A DNA stretch of 64,000 nt, from NCBI RefSeq assembly GCF_041146795.1, contig NC_135177.1, forward strand, positions 2,664,560 through 2,728,559, read 5' to 3'. Shown piece by piece: positions 44,040 through 57,485 of this stretch. Source of the DNA: Maylandia zebra. Its lineage: Eukaryota; Chordata; Actinopteri; Cichliformes; Cichlidae. Position numbers and translations under genes: made by a program. Below the pieces are notes generated by a model. That model saw nothing but the letters and a program-made list of their open reading frames with translations, did not search any database and had not been told where the DNA came from. Every line of letters starts with the position of its first letter. Position 1 is the first letter of the stretch.

Positions 44040-46055
44040 ATTACAATGAGAATGCCTCATAAGGGTTTAGTCTCTGCACACAAGACGGAAATATCAGAGG
44101 AGAAAGCTGGTCAAGATAGTTTGAGAGAGAAAATCTGTGATATAGAAAGGCATCATAAAAAGCCACATTCCCTCAAGTGCTGCAGAGGGTTTCACATTAA
44201 ACCTACTGAGGAGCGTAAGACCTTACTGAAGGACAACGGTATCTGCTTTAGATGCTGTTCTTCCAACAGTCACATCGCCAAGAACTGCAACACAACAATC
44301 AAGTGAAGTGAAAGGAGGAACCATATCTCTGTCCTTCATCCAGGACCACCCCTTCCAACTCTCTTTGGTCATGGGGGGGGGGGGGCACAGAAGAGACAAC
44401 TCAGCCTGCTGTAACATCCACTTGTACTGAAGTGTACAGAGAGGCTAAGAGAGAAGCTTCCTGTCCTAAGATCTGCTTGGTGAAAGTTTTCCTGAAAGTG
44501 CAGCAAGAGCAAGTGACAAAGGCTTATGTTGTGCTTGATGATCAGAGTAATCGGTCCCCTGCCAGGACAGAGGTTTTTGATGTTTATGACATAAAGGGAT
44601 CAGAGTCTCCATTCACACTCTGTACATGTGCTGGAACAACAGAAATGATGGGTGGAAGAGCCACAGGCTTTGTAGTGGAGTCACTGGATGGAGCCACATC
44701 AGTCGCGCTGCTGAGAATAATTGAATGTAATAACATCCTGAGTAACAGAGCTGAGATAGCTACCCCTGAGGTGGCAGCAGAACATGCTCATCTCAAAGGC
44801 CCACCTTATCCCACCACTCGATAACAAAGATGAGATCCTCCTTTTACTGGCATGTGACCTACTTAGTCTCCATAAGGTGAGGCAGCGTAGAAATGGTCCT
44901 CACAATGCCCCATACGCACAGACCTGTGATGGGTTATCATTAGTGTTGTCTGTTTAGGTGATGCTCACAAGCCTGCAACTGTGGATGCCTATCACACTAA
45001 TTTGCTTGAGAACAATCGCCCATGTCCAAGGCCATGGTTCATATCAAAGAAAATTATGGGTGTAAGCCTGAGCAGGAAGTCTTTCCTACCACTGAAATAC
45101 TGAGAGTTAATGCATGCACTCTTGGAAGCACTCTCTTTGATACATCTGAGGACGATAACAAAATCGGCCTTTCTGTTGAAGACAAACTTTTCCTAGAGGT
45201 CATAAAGAGACAGATGTTCATTGATGACAGCGGCAGGTGGGTGGCACCACTTGCATTTAAGGGACCTCGCCAGCGGCTGCCCAACAGTCACGACCAAGTG
45301 GTCAAATGCTAATCCTCTCTTTATCGCACCCTTGAAAAAAGGCCTGAAATGAAGAGGAATTTCTTTGCCTTCATGCAGAATACATTTGATTGTGACCATG
45401 CTGAACAGGCTCCTCCACCTGAAGTGGACAACCAGTGTTGGTTTTTACCTACCTTTGGGGTGCACCATCCTCAGAAGCCAGGTCAGATCAGAGTTGGTTT
45501 TGACTCAAGTGCAAAGTGTCATGGCGTCTCTCTTAAAGATGCCCTCCTCTCTGGACCTGACCTCAATAATAGCTTGTTGGAAGTATTGTTGAGATTCAGA
45601 TGTGAAACTGTTGCAGTAACCGCAGACATAGACAGATGTTTCACAGTTTCACTGTTAGAGAGGACCAACAATCCTGCCAATGACTTCTGTGAGCATCGCA
45701 TGAAGGTTCACGTGTTTGTCAACACGTAACCAGACGAAGCATTTCTACGTATATCTCACTAACACGGTGCAGCGAATCAGGAGGATTTCAGAACCGAAAC
45801 AATGGCACTGTGTTTTTACGAGCGCTAACACTGCTGACGTAGGCACACGCTCTGTGACTGTTGCCGTGGTGACAGTGCCTGGCTCAAGGGACCTGCTTTC
45901 TTGTTACAGTGTTACAACAGAAACTGAAACCTATGACTGTGTGGGCCCCGAGTTGGATGATGAATTCCGTATCAGATTATCCATAAATGTATCACCTGCA
46001 ACAGACTCAGGAAGAGAGCAACTGAGCAAAGAATGGCAGACCAATTTTTAACAAG
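44040..46055 (+). mobile_element. BEL/Pao LTR retrotransposon, internally deleted and degenerate
   Basis: 44046-44306 ends with a zinc-knuckle-like CFRCCSSNSHIAKNC of gag. 44432-44824 fits the protease region (YVVLDDQSNRSPARTEVFDV). 45022-45312 and 45349-45729 hold the linker and RT start, with CWFLPTFGVHHPQKPGQIRV, FDSSAKCHGVSLKDALLSGP and VTADIDRCF. 45716-46051 resumes with YVYLTNTVQRIRRISEPKQW, from the RNase H end. The RT catalytic region between them is missing. No LTRs were recognised. Several frame breaks. Confidence 0.75.
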
Positions 46056-46625
46056 AAATTGAGAAAATTATTCTGGAGTTTGTGGATTTTGCGCTCTCTA
46101 TGTAAGGGTAGGAATTTTAAAACAAACTCCAAAATCATTTGGGAGCCAATTTAAAGAAAGTAAAATAGAGGTAATGTGAGCTCACTCGCTAGAGTGTGTT
46201 AAAAGTCTGGCTGCAGCACTTTGCATTGCTTGCTTGGTGTAACAGGGATGATTTGTCTAAGCTTATAAAAAGGCAGTGGATGCATAAAGTTTTCTCTAGT
46301 TCAGAGGAGATTATAGCTTGCAATTTATAAATGTTCCTTAAATAAAAGAAGCAGCAACATGAAATAGTTTGTATGCGACTCAAAGTTCACAGGCTGGTCA
46401 GCATATGAGCAAAAAAGAAGAAATCACATGACTGGTTCTTTTTCCAGATATTTTTTATTGAAATTTATGCATCAATTTTACAGAAGACAAATCTAATAAT
46501 ATGCTGTTTTCCTTTTTGTAGAATGTAAAAACAATATGAGGCATACATTCCCACCTGATAATTACAACAGTGCCAGTAGATCCAAGCTAATAATACAAAT
46601 AATAAACAATAATAAACTCACAGTG

Positions 46626-47480
46626 CTATCCGGTTGTTCAGTGATGACGTGACGAATCCTACTTCCGGGTCTAAAGTAGTCTGTGTTTAATATGGCTTTT
46701 GTGTTGTTAACATGTTTAATGTTTTGTATTTTCTTCTATTTGATCTCAAAAAGCTCCTAAAACAGTCAGTGATCACTGTTGACCTCCCTTTATTACCGCT
46801 AATCATTTATTTAAGCTCAATTTTTAAAACCTTAGGATGTAACTACAGCCCAGCCCATGCAGCAGTATATGAATGACTAACCTCGTATTGTGGATGGATT
46901 ATCTCAGTTGTTCTCCTGGCTGAAGTTTGGTCCTTTTACAGCATCCTGCCATGCGATTACATTTGTTCCTGACCACCGAGAACACTCACGTTAACTTTTA
47001 TCGAGTGGAAAAAAGGTTAGCTTGTTTATATTATGCTAACATAGCTGTGTCGCTAGCGGTCACGTAGCACATCATTATATACCAGCTAGCCCAACTTCAG
47101 TAACCCTACAAACGTCACTGCTGTTTAGTTTTCTGTCTTCATTTATGCTGGAAGTGATAACAGAGCTGTACGTTTGAATTTGTTTCCAAAGCCCCGCAGT
47201 CAGGACATGCTATATTGTATTTAGATAGAAGCTAGCGAGCTAACTTCCTGCTAACTTCTAACTCCGTTAAATGTCATAAATTCCGTTTTCATGGATGCCT
47301 GGATGTTAAACTCAATTGTTACACCTGGTAGAGCAGAACGCTGATCATTTTATTAAAGATGAAAGACTTTAGACAGCTTTTCAACTCTCAGTAATGCCAC
47401 AGTGATCATTTGATATATGGACCTGCAGCGGAGTTTAGGCCCAGACACGGCTAGTGACGTCAGACTGAACAACCGGATAG
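46626..47480. mobile_element. Non-autonomous element with CTATCCGGTTGTTCAGT ends
   Basis: The 17-bp left end at 46626-46642 and its exact inverse at 47464-47480 (ACTGAACAACCGGATAG). The sequences continue with partial similarity (GATGACGTGACG versus CTGACGTCACTAG). 855 bp, non-coding. A TA inside the ends would fit a TA target site, but the duplication cannot be fixed. Confidence 0.7.
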
Positions 47481-49429
47481 AAGTTCAGTTCCTTATTAGT
47501 AAGTTATTCAAATTAAAAGAGGGTTTTTACACAGAGGCATTCTGTCAGGACACCAAGGAGAGCAGTGTGTTTCTAGTGAAATCGTAAAACAATCCACTTT
47601 CACCTCAAACTGCTCCATAAAGCTACTTGCCTGTTTGAGATTACAGCCATCTTGTGGTTGCAGTTAGTTATCGTTGCGTATAGCTCTGGTCTCCGTGGAT
47701 CCTGCTGCATAATGTCTCCATTTCCGATGTGTATCCATGTCCTGTTAGCTTGAGCTAATGAAGATGACAAGCCAGCAGCTTTTTCCTGGTTGTTTGCACG
47801 TGCACATTAAGAAAGAACCTATGGACTGATATTAAACTGATGGGAGACCAGCTGGCTCTACCTTCACTGCTCTGAGATCATTTTGTCCTAACGATGAAAG
47901 GGGTGGAAAAACATTTTTATGTTGAAGAAATAAAAATGATCCAAGGTTTCTGATCACTGCAAAGGTTAATTCACTGAAGTGCATCAGATTCATGTCAATT
48001 TGTACAATTCAGCCTGTTCATGCCACTCTATAAAGACAAGCTAAAGCTTTGTGGCGCACGTTGTCTTGCTGTCTATCTTGGCTCCACATACGCTATAGCT
48101 CTTAGTTTTGTTGCTATTGGATTTAGACCAGGAAACATCTGGGATGAAAGTCCAAAATAAGAATTAATGACCTGCACACAAGCAACTGCTAAATGAGCTG
48201 CAGCATACTGGCAGCCATGCAGCGTGCCTCATTCCTTGGGAAAGGTCACTGAGATTCACAAGACATACATATTTCTGTCCTTGCTGGCTGTCGATGGTTT
48301 AGGAGCTGACCAATGGTCAATCTCATCCTCGTCTTAAAACGGATTTTCAGACTCTGTCTAATCAAAGCGCTGCTTTCATTCACCGGGTTGAGCAGGTGAC
48401 TCTTGTATTGAAGGATAGACCCATTACTAGAGGTGCCTGGTCTAACTCTACTGTCAATCCAATAAAGGCAAATAACCTCCTGTTCTGAATCTTCCAAATC
48501 TTCGAGCCTCACTGAGTTTCTCTTTGCAGAAAGAATATTTCTAGCAAAGCTTATCGATCAAGATTACGGCGTCCTGTCCCTGATTTCCTGATTTGCAGCT
48601 GAGAAAATACAGATAACAGATAAGCAGTGCAGGAACGCACGAGCAGACTTAAAATGCAACAGTGGAACCTTTGATAGAAAAAACTGAAAGAACAAGAACA
48701 CGTGCACAGAAATACAGACAGCTCGTACAGCAGCAGTTGGTACTATCGAGTGTTCTGGTCTGCTCGTCTCTGGGGCTTTTCCACCGGCGTTTTTCCCCCC
48801 AGTGTAGACTGTCCCCTGTCTGTCCCTTGGCCCAAGCTAGTGCACTTTTTTCAGAACATTTTGGTTGTCATCCACATATTGCTGGAATCAAATATTCTAA
48901 ACAATAACGTGCAAGAGAGGAAATTAACGTGCAACCACATCATCCTCAAATGTAATTCATTAAAAACAAAAACATTACAATATGAAAACCATCCATTAGA
49001 CATTTGTCTGAGTCAGAAGAATTTATCATCATCAGCTTGCCGGGTTTCAAAACTGACAAAAGATCATAAATTTCACATAAACATGCAAAACACTGCTATG
49101 ACAGATTGATATTTTTATAACAGGTGATAAATACTTATGATTGTGAAACACTTTGCATACAGCGCCCTAATGTTAAAGGCTCAGGTCATCAAATTGGGTT
49201 TGTTTGTTTTTTTAAACAAACCAACAATGATTTTGGTTCGAATACATTTTTGACCTGCCTACACGTGGTTAGTAGAATCAATTCATTGTTTCAAAAGCTT
49301 TACATTTTGAAAAAACAAAGAAAATATATCTTTAAAAAAAGCATTGTAGGCTAACATTTGGAAGATCTTTGAGGACCAGAAAAAGCTCTAAGCCCTGCTA
49401 AATCAATGCAGTAGCCACAGGTCCAACAT
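47481..49429. other. Region downstream of dtnbp1
   Basis: Contains the dtnbp1 3' UTR of unknown length, on the minus strand. No clear AATAAA on that strand lies close after the stop, so its end is undefined. No gene or element was recognised. Confidence 0.35.
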
Positions 49430-52400
49430 TCAGGCCTTTCCAAGGGCGTAGGTGCCAGTGCACAGGTCTGCTGAACTGTCACTGTCGTCAGAGCCTCTGA
49501 GTGTACCAACATCATGGAGACCAACCAGCGCCATATCTGGATGAATATCCTCTTCGTCTGACTGCACCAGAGGCTCATCGCTCTCCTGACTGGCCAGTTC
49601 CTCTTCTGGCTGCCAGAATACATCCTTGTTGGACAGCTGGTCGTTTGGGGGAGAGGTTTGGTTCGAAGATTCAGAAGAGCAACGTGTAAGGTCTGGACCT
49701 ATTAGAGAAGACGAGCCTTATTTCACAGAGTACCCGACAAGCTTAATTTTCAGTCCTCATCTGACCGTAATATTTAATGCTTCCATCATTTATAGCTCCT
49801 CTGTAGAGACGAGTTGTGTGTTTTTAAGTAGTTTTAAACTTTGTGATCCACAAAAAGTAAAAGAAGAACTGACTGCGTTACAGTCAGGGTGGGTGCAGCG
49901 GCTTCGTCATGTGCGATTCATTTGCAGTTTGGATGCGTAGGGGTCAGCACCTCCTGCTCTGACAGCAGCTGGAGGTGACTGCTGCGTGGGGACCGCCACC
50001 TGTGAGCGCTTTGGCACGGGTCAGGTGGCCACGGCAGCACCCGGTGCTTGTGGAGAGTAAGAGCGATACGTGCTCTCATCTCAAAAAGTGGTCATAAGTC
50101 TTCCTAATAACACCAGCAAAAGTCGCCAGATTTGTCGCTAGTCACTTTTTTTAGAAAAAAAGACGCAAAGGGGGTCTGAAAATCCGCTAAATATAGCAAC
50201 AAAGTCGCTAAGTTGGCAACACTGGGCAGGGGTCAACCTCAAAAAGAGCTCTTAGATTGTTTTCTGTTTTAGGGTGGAATGATTGTACAGCATACATCTT
50301 ACTTGAAAGAATGATGGATATTAGTACTGACATTAGTACATATCCATACAGCTGCACTAATACACCTTCAATATTTGGTTAAATGTCCTTTAGCAAGTTT
50401 TACTCAATGTTGCTATTAACAAGCTTCTGGCATGATGTAAGCAGGATATTTGACCACGCTTCTTGACAGAGTTGGTAACATTCATTTAAATTGGCTGGTT
50501 TACTATCACAGACACAGCTTTTATGTATTTTCTAAATGCTTCAGGTCATTCCAGATGCTTTATATTCACCTTCTTTTACTCATTATAAAACCATTTAGAT
50601 GGATGTTTGGGATCAATTTCCTGGCTTGTTCTTATGCACTTACTGACTTCCCCTGTATGGACCATTGGAAAAGAACAGTTCAAAGAAATCATGAAAAGTC
50701 CAAAATGACCATGACAGCCATGTCCACGATCACTACATGTACACGTCTGACCACAAGTGTGAAATATTGTATTGGAACATTAAACATGCTGATGTTTTGA
50801 CATGTTTGTATGAGTTTACCAAGCTGATTTTGTTTTGTCAGGATAAATAATTCTGCTTTGTACTCTATGACAACATGTCTTGAGTTGAGATTACCTGATG
50901 TCAATGATGATTCAGTAGTGACTTCATCTCCACTGGAGTTGAGGAAGTCATCCAAAGCCTCTTGGTCTGTGTTAGTTAGTGTCACCTGATCCAGAGAGCA
51001 AACATCAGCACCTGCTGGCTCTGCAAAAGTAAACGTACACTCCAATTATGCAATTTGCTAAACTTAATATACGAACTCTACAGTTACTGATACATACTAC
51101 ATGTGGCAAACAGTGCATCGTTTCAATCAACAGGGTGTATATTTCACACACGTTCTGTCTTTACACCTACTTTCACTCCTCGTTTCTCCAGAACATGCAT
51201 CCACCTCTCCAGACTCACTACAGATCACAGTGTTGTCTGCCAGAACACAATATGGATGCCCCTGCAACCTCTCAATCACCACTGCAAACACGGGACTGAT
51301 CCCCTCACCTCGCCCTTATTTTAATTCTCGGTTGTCTCAGACTTTTTTTTAGTACTCAGTTCAGGTAAAATAATTAGAGTGGGTGATTTTAACATCCATG
51401 CAGTTGCTGAAAATGACAGCCTTTGCATTTAATCTATCATTAGACTCAAATGTAGGGCTGCCACAAACGATTGTTTTGATAGTCGACTAGTCAGATCATC
51501 ATCCATTGGACGTACAGCGTTCAGCTTCTTGCACCAGCAGCATCTGCTCTTATATAACTGTCATTAGCTTACAGCTTTAAGCTTTTAAGGTGCTAACTAA
51601 AAATAAAGACAAGATGATAGTTTATTCAATTTTAATGAAATTTGCAGATTGTCTCGGTGAAGTTTAATAAACTCCTTGCTATCTAAAATATAACAGGACA
51701 CCAGAGTAAACTCTCGAGCATCTCACACTTCTGATAATCAGCTGTCTGCTTGACGTTTATTCAGCTGTGTGAAAACTTGAATCTCAGCCAAACCGATTTA
51801 CTCAGGAACAAATAAAATACTAAAAAAAATATAACATTACATATTACAAATAACATTTTTAAGTTATCTAAGTGACTCATATATCATGTTTAACCTGAGA
51901 GAGAAAGACGGCGGTGGGTTTGAAAACGATTTGCCGGGAGTCCGGTGTTCTCACGGCTCTAGTGAGCCTAGCCCCCGGCTCGCTATCGAGCTAGTGGGTA
52001 ACAGACGTCTCCGAAAACGTCGGAGCGCTTTTGAAAATATGTGGTGTCTTGATAAACTGAGCAGATATTTGAGGTTTACACAGCTACATTCTCACCTGAT
52101 AATATGTTAAACGTTTATTTTGTGACCCAGAAAGAATAATAAGAGTAACATTAAAACTAACTAGCTGCCGCCATTGTTGGAAACTGAGCTGGGCTATGCA
52201 TTTGTCGGAGTCTTCGGCCTACAAAAGTGGGCACAGTAGGATGCGGTTCCTGAATTTGGACACAGCTGCTTCTTCTTCGGGGTTTAACGGCAGCTGGCAT
52301 CCTTGTACATGCAGTGCTTCTGTCTCGGTCCGTTATTACACTCTTAAATCCTGCTACTTATTCCTGCGTCTTTTGGGATCTTACAAAGCTTCAAACGACG

Positions 52401-55400
52401 CGTCGACTATTAAATTAGTGGTCGACGATTTTGATAGTCGACTAATCGTGGCAGCCCTACTCACATGACTTCTAAAAATGTAAAAGAGGCTGTATGTGGG
52501 CTCTTTTAATGGGCTACATACCCCAGGCCTTCAAATTAGCAGTAAATAACCATTGCTTGAAAAGCCATCACTTGACTCAGCTGTCTTAGGATAAGCTCCA
52601 ACCTTCCTTTTATCTCTGTAAACCAGCGAACAGATCATCTGCAGAGGCTTATTGAAGAGTTTCAGTCAGGTTTCAGAGCTCATCACAGCACAGAAACAGC
52701 TTTAGTGAAGGTTACAAATGATCTTCTTATGGCCTCTGACAGTGGACTCATCTCTGTGCTTGTCCTGCTAGACCTCAGTGCAGCTGCAGGTATTAAAGGT
52801 ACTGTGGTACAGTGGTCTTCCTCTCCTAACCCCCAACTAGTCCTGGCTGATACAGTTCAATTCAATTTATTTTGCAGCAAATTACAGCAGCACTCGCCTC
52901 ATGGCACTTTGTATTGCAAGGTAAAAACAACCTCTAGCAGAACTGTTTGGGCTGATGGCAGGAAGAGAGGACAAAGACACCGTGGAAGAGAGAATAACAA
53001 TAATGACTAAATGCAGAGTGGTGTATAAATACACAGTGAGTGAAGAAGCAACACCCAGTGCATCATGGGAATCCCCCAGCAGCCTACGTCTATTGCAGCA
53101 TAACTAAGGGAGGATTCAGGGTCACCTGGTCCAGCCCTAACTATATGCTTTAGCAAAAAGGAAAGTTTGAAGCCTGATCTTAAAAGTAGAGATAGTGTCT
53201 GTCTCCTGAATCCAAACTGGAAGCTGGTTCCACAGAAGAGGGGTCTGAAAACTGAAGGCTCTGCCTCCCATTCTACTTTTAAATACTCTAGGAACAACAA
53301 GTAGGCCTGCAGAGCGAGAGCGAAGTGCTCTAATAGGGTGATATGGTACTACAAGGTCATTAAGATAAGCTGTGCTCCATCTTATATATGAAGAGACGGA
53401 GCCGATGAAAAAAGCCCATTTGGAGGAAGATATGGATTGTTTTTTATTATCCTGAAGTTATTCACCATTAGTCATTTTCTTAGCAGATGTCTTTGTTTGG
53501 GTGTTAAAGGCTATTTGTCATTTCATTATTTATACATTTTCATATAGTTAGACAAAGTAGTGTTAACAATCTTTCATTTGTCTTACCTCTGTTCTGCAGG
53601 TATCCAGTGGACAGGTATTTTTCCACATCTTGGTTAAAGGCTTCTTCGTAGACTTTCTGTCGCTCTCTCAGTTTTTGCTGCATGACCAGCTCCAGCTCTG
53701 CTACTTTCTGAGCATGCTCAGAACCCAACTCCTCTACAAAACAGGAAGAAACGCAGCTTAAACAACATCTGCTGGTATTGTACCAGGTTTACCATTGTTG
53801 AGAATAACATGTAAGAAACTGGAGGATGAACACGCAGAAACTCACCTTCGAGTAATTCCAACTCCCTCCTATTTACAGAAAGGAAGATTTTCATTAATCA
53901 CATAAACATTTAAGGTCATTCTGTTTCTCTGACCGTTTAAATAATGTGGTGACACTTCTGCTTTTTCACTTTGAATGTAATTAGTGTAATCAAACTGACA
54001 GGAGTCACAAAGACACTCAAAAATGACAGCCATAAATCTAAGACAATACATTTCACTGATGCCTGCCTATTTCTATATAAATGGTCTGTTTTTGATGTTT
54101 ATAATTACATAAAGATCATTTTATCACTTTTTAAATCAGTTTGATTTTAATATCTCACATATAAAGGTTTTTCATTAAGAAGGAAAAATAAACTGTCATA
54201 CCTTTTTTTTTTCTTGTAGTTTTCTGATTGGTTGATATGTTGCTGTTTGGCTGTCTGCTGCTCACACTGCAAACACAGTACCTCCAGGTAAACCAGTCTG
54301 CTCTCCATTTCCTCAAAGTCGCCTTCCAAATGAGCTGGAAACAATCGCACATAAACACCACAAAAACCTGCATCTTTGTTCCATTTTGTCAAAAACACTG
54401 CCCATGTGTAAAAAGTCAAATTCTGTTGTCTTTGTTGGCCAGATTGTTTCGGTCACTTTAATATGAGCAGTGCAGGAAGAGCTGCTGGAAAATGTGAAGC
54501 CATAAACTGCATGTCCTTGGAATTACTGATATACTAAGGTGCTCACATACAAGTTGCTTTTTAATACAATCTCTGTTAATAAGACTACATTTAACGTATT
54601 GTTATCATCCCTTTACCAAGTTTCTCTCATTGCTTAAGTCAGGTTAACAATCTAACAAATTTCCCACACGTGGACTAATAAAGGTTTATCTTATTATTTT
54701 GTATCAACACTTGACTAAGCTTCGTAGCATAGCTGTCAGACCTCGGTGTAAAGCATTACTCAACATGGAAACTTGAGGTTTTGTGTTCAATCCTTAAAGT
54801 AGAAGCTCTAAACGCTGAGGCGGCTGACATCATATCATCATCTGACCCGCTGACTGTCATCTGACCACAGAAATGAACACGAACCTATGTTAGCAGTGAT
54901 GGCATCAAGATCGCTGATAAAGGCTGGCAAGCTTTGCAGTTGTTCATGCAGTTGTGTTAGTGACGTCATTTTTCTCTCCCAGTGTGCTGAGAGCATCACT
55001 ATGTCACCATCCAGTGCCTGAAACAAACAGAGGTGTGACCGTGAGCAGACCAGAGGCAGTAGGAACTGTTAGGTCGTCTGTGATCGCCACCGGCACAAAA
55101 CCACAGGCTGTCTAACTGTTAACTAACTGAATATAAGCAGAGCTGATTCAGAGTCGTTGTTTTTATTTTTCAGGTTGAAGTCACTGTGTTGTCCTGCAGC
55201 CACTTCCTTAGTTGTAATCTATGAATTGCTAGAAATCACTGTATCTGTGAAGTGCTGAGCTTAAAAAAAATTATAAAGAAATACAAACATAAACATTTAT
55301 TTATGCCGTTCTACTTTTAAAGAGCCTACGAACTGATTCTGGATTTAACAGGAAGCCAGAACAGGAGAAATCTGCTCTCTCTTTCTAGTCCCTGTCAGGA

Positions 55401-57451
55401 CTCTTGCTGCAGCATTTTGGATCAGCTGAAGGCTTTCAGGGAGTTTTTAGGACTTCCTGATAATAATGAATTACAGTCGTCCAGCGTGGAAGTAATAAAT
55501 GCATGAACTAGTTTCGACTTTCACCAGTGTTACTGTACAATAACAATAAAGAGCTAAAACTATAAGTCTGATTAATATGATGAATGAGAATGTAATGAAA
55601 GATGAAAATGATAAGAAGAACAGAAGCCTGGTTTTAAGAGTTCACAGTTGGAAATGTCAACAGACTAGAGACCAAAGAAAAGCCATCTGGTGTCCGTATT
55701 TGGTTGGACATGTTTCTCAGATTTTTAGTAACCTCAATCACATGTGCATTTAGAAGCAAAAGTGCAGGTCTCTACATCTCTAAGACATTCCTGCAGTTTA
55801 ACTAATTCATGTGCATCATCTGGCTTCATGGACAGATAGAGCTGAGTGTCATCTGCACACCAATTAAATTGTAATGCAACACCTTTGAATGATACTGCCT
55901 AAGGGAAGCATGTATAATAGGCCAACTGGTCCTAGCACTGAACCCTACATTACGCTCAGTGTGTGAAGAGGACTCTCCATTTACATGCACAAACTGGAGT
56001 CTATTAGATAGATATGATACAAACCACTGCAGCGCAGTACCTGTAATACCTACAGCATGTTCTAATCGCTCTAATAGGATATTATGGTCGACAGTATCGA
56101 ACGCTGCACTGAGGTCTAGCAGGACAAGCACAGAGATGAGTCCACTGTCAGAGGCCATAAGAAGATCATTTGTAACCTTCACTAAAGCTGTTTCTGTGCT
56201 GTGATGAGCTCTGAAACCTGACTGAAACTCTTCAAATAAACCTCTGCAGATGATCTGTTAGCTGTTTGACAACTACTCTTTCAAGGATGTTTGATATAAA
56301 GGAAGGTTGGAGATTGGCCTATAATTAGCTAAGACTCCTGGCTGGGTGACGATGAGGAGGAAGCAACTTTGTGTAGGAAACCTGGTCTTGTTAAGAGACA
56401 GCATTCATCCCACTTTGGATGGCACAGCTCTCATTTCTAGAAATCTGGCCACATTTATTAAACGCCCCAAAAAGTGACGATCCAGAGTTGGGACCAGGAA
56501 GCAGAGCTCCAGTCTTACGTACCTAACAGATCATCTGCAGATCACACAATGAGTTAAACTGCAGGAATGTCTTAAAGACATAAAGACCTGGATGGCCACT
56601 AACTTTCTGCTTCTTAATTCAGATCAAACTGAGGTTATTGTACTCGGCCCTGAAAAGCTTAGAAATATGGTATCTAAGCAGATTCTTACTCTGGATGGCA
56701 TTACCTTGGCCTCCAGTAACGCTGTGAGGAACCTTGGAGTCATTTTGACCAGGACATGTCCTTCAATGCACATATTAAACAAATATGTAAGACTGCTTTC
56801 TTCCATTTGTGCAACATCTCTAAAATTAGAAATATCCTGTCTCAGAGTGACGCTGAAAAACTAGTTCATGCATTTATTACTTCCAGGCTGGACTACTGTA
56901 ACTCATTATTATCAGGATGTCCTAAAAACTCCCTGAAAAGCCTTCAGCTAATCCAAAATGCTGCAGCAAGAGTCCTGACAGGGACTAGAAAGAGAGAGCA
57001 GATTTCTCCTGTTTTGACTTCCTGTTTGGATTCAGGAGACGGACACTATAACTTTTCTTCAGTCACTAATGAATATTAAAACGACCCAGCTTTGCATTAA
57101 TGTGACAGTCGCAAACTCTATACAACTGATATTCAAGCAACCCCAGACAAACAGTGGAAAAAAGAAAAGAGGTATCATACCCTCATTCAGTCCTACTGTT
57201 TTACTTACACAATAATAATTTTAAAAGAGGTTTTTTAGTTCTTCTACCTCTTAAATTTAGGTAAACGAACGATGCCGCGAGACGTGAAAGTAGATTTCTA
57301 ACAAGGCAAAAACAGAGAAATAGCTCGTACCTCTGCAGCCTGAGCACAGTCCTTCGTTCTTTTATGCAGCAGAAACCAACTCTCCTCATACCTACAAATA
57401 ATCATTTTAACAGCATAAACACAACTTTTATATCAAACTTCCTAATACACT

Positions 57452-57485
<34 letters not shown>

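Noticed and set aside
44040..46055. Endogenous retrovirus
   Set aside because: Protease and RT wording match BEL/Pao retrotransposons, and no envelope-like frame is present.
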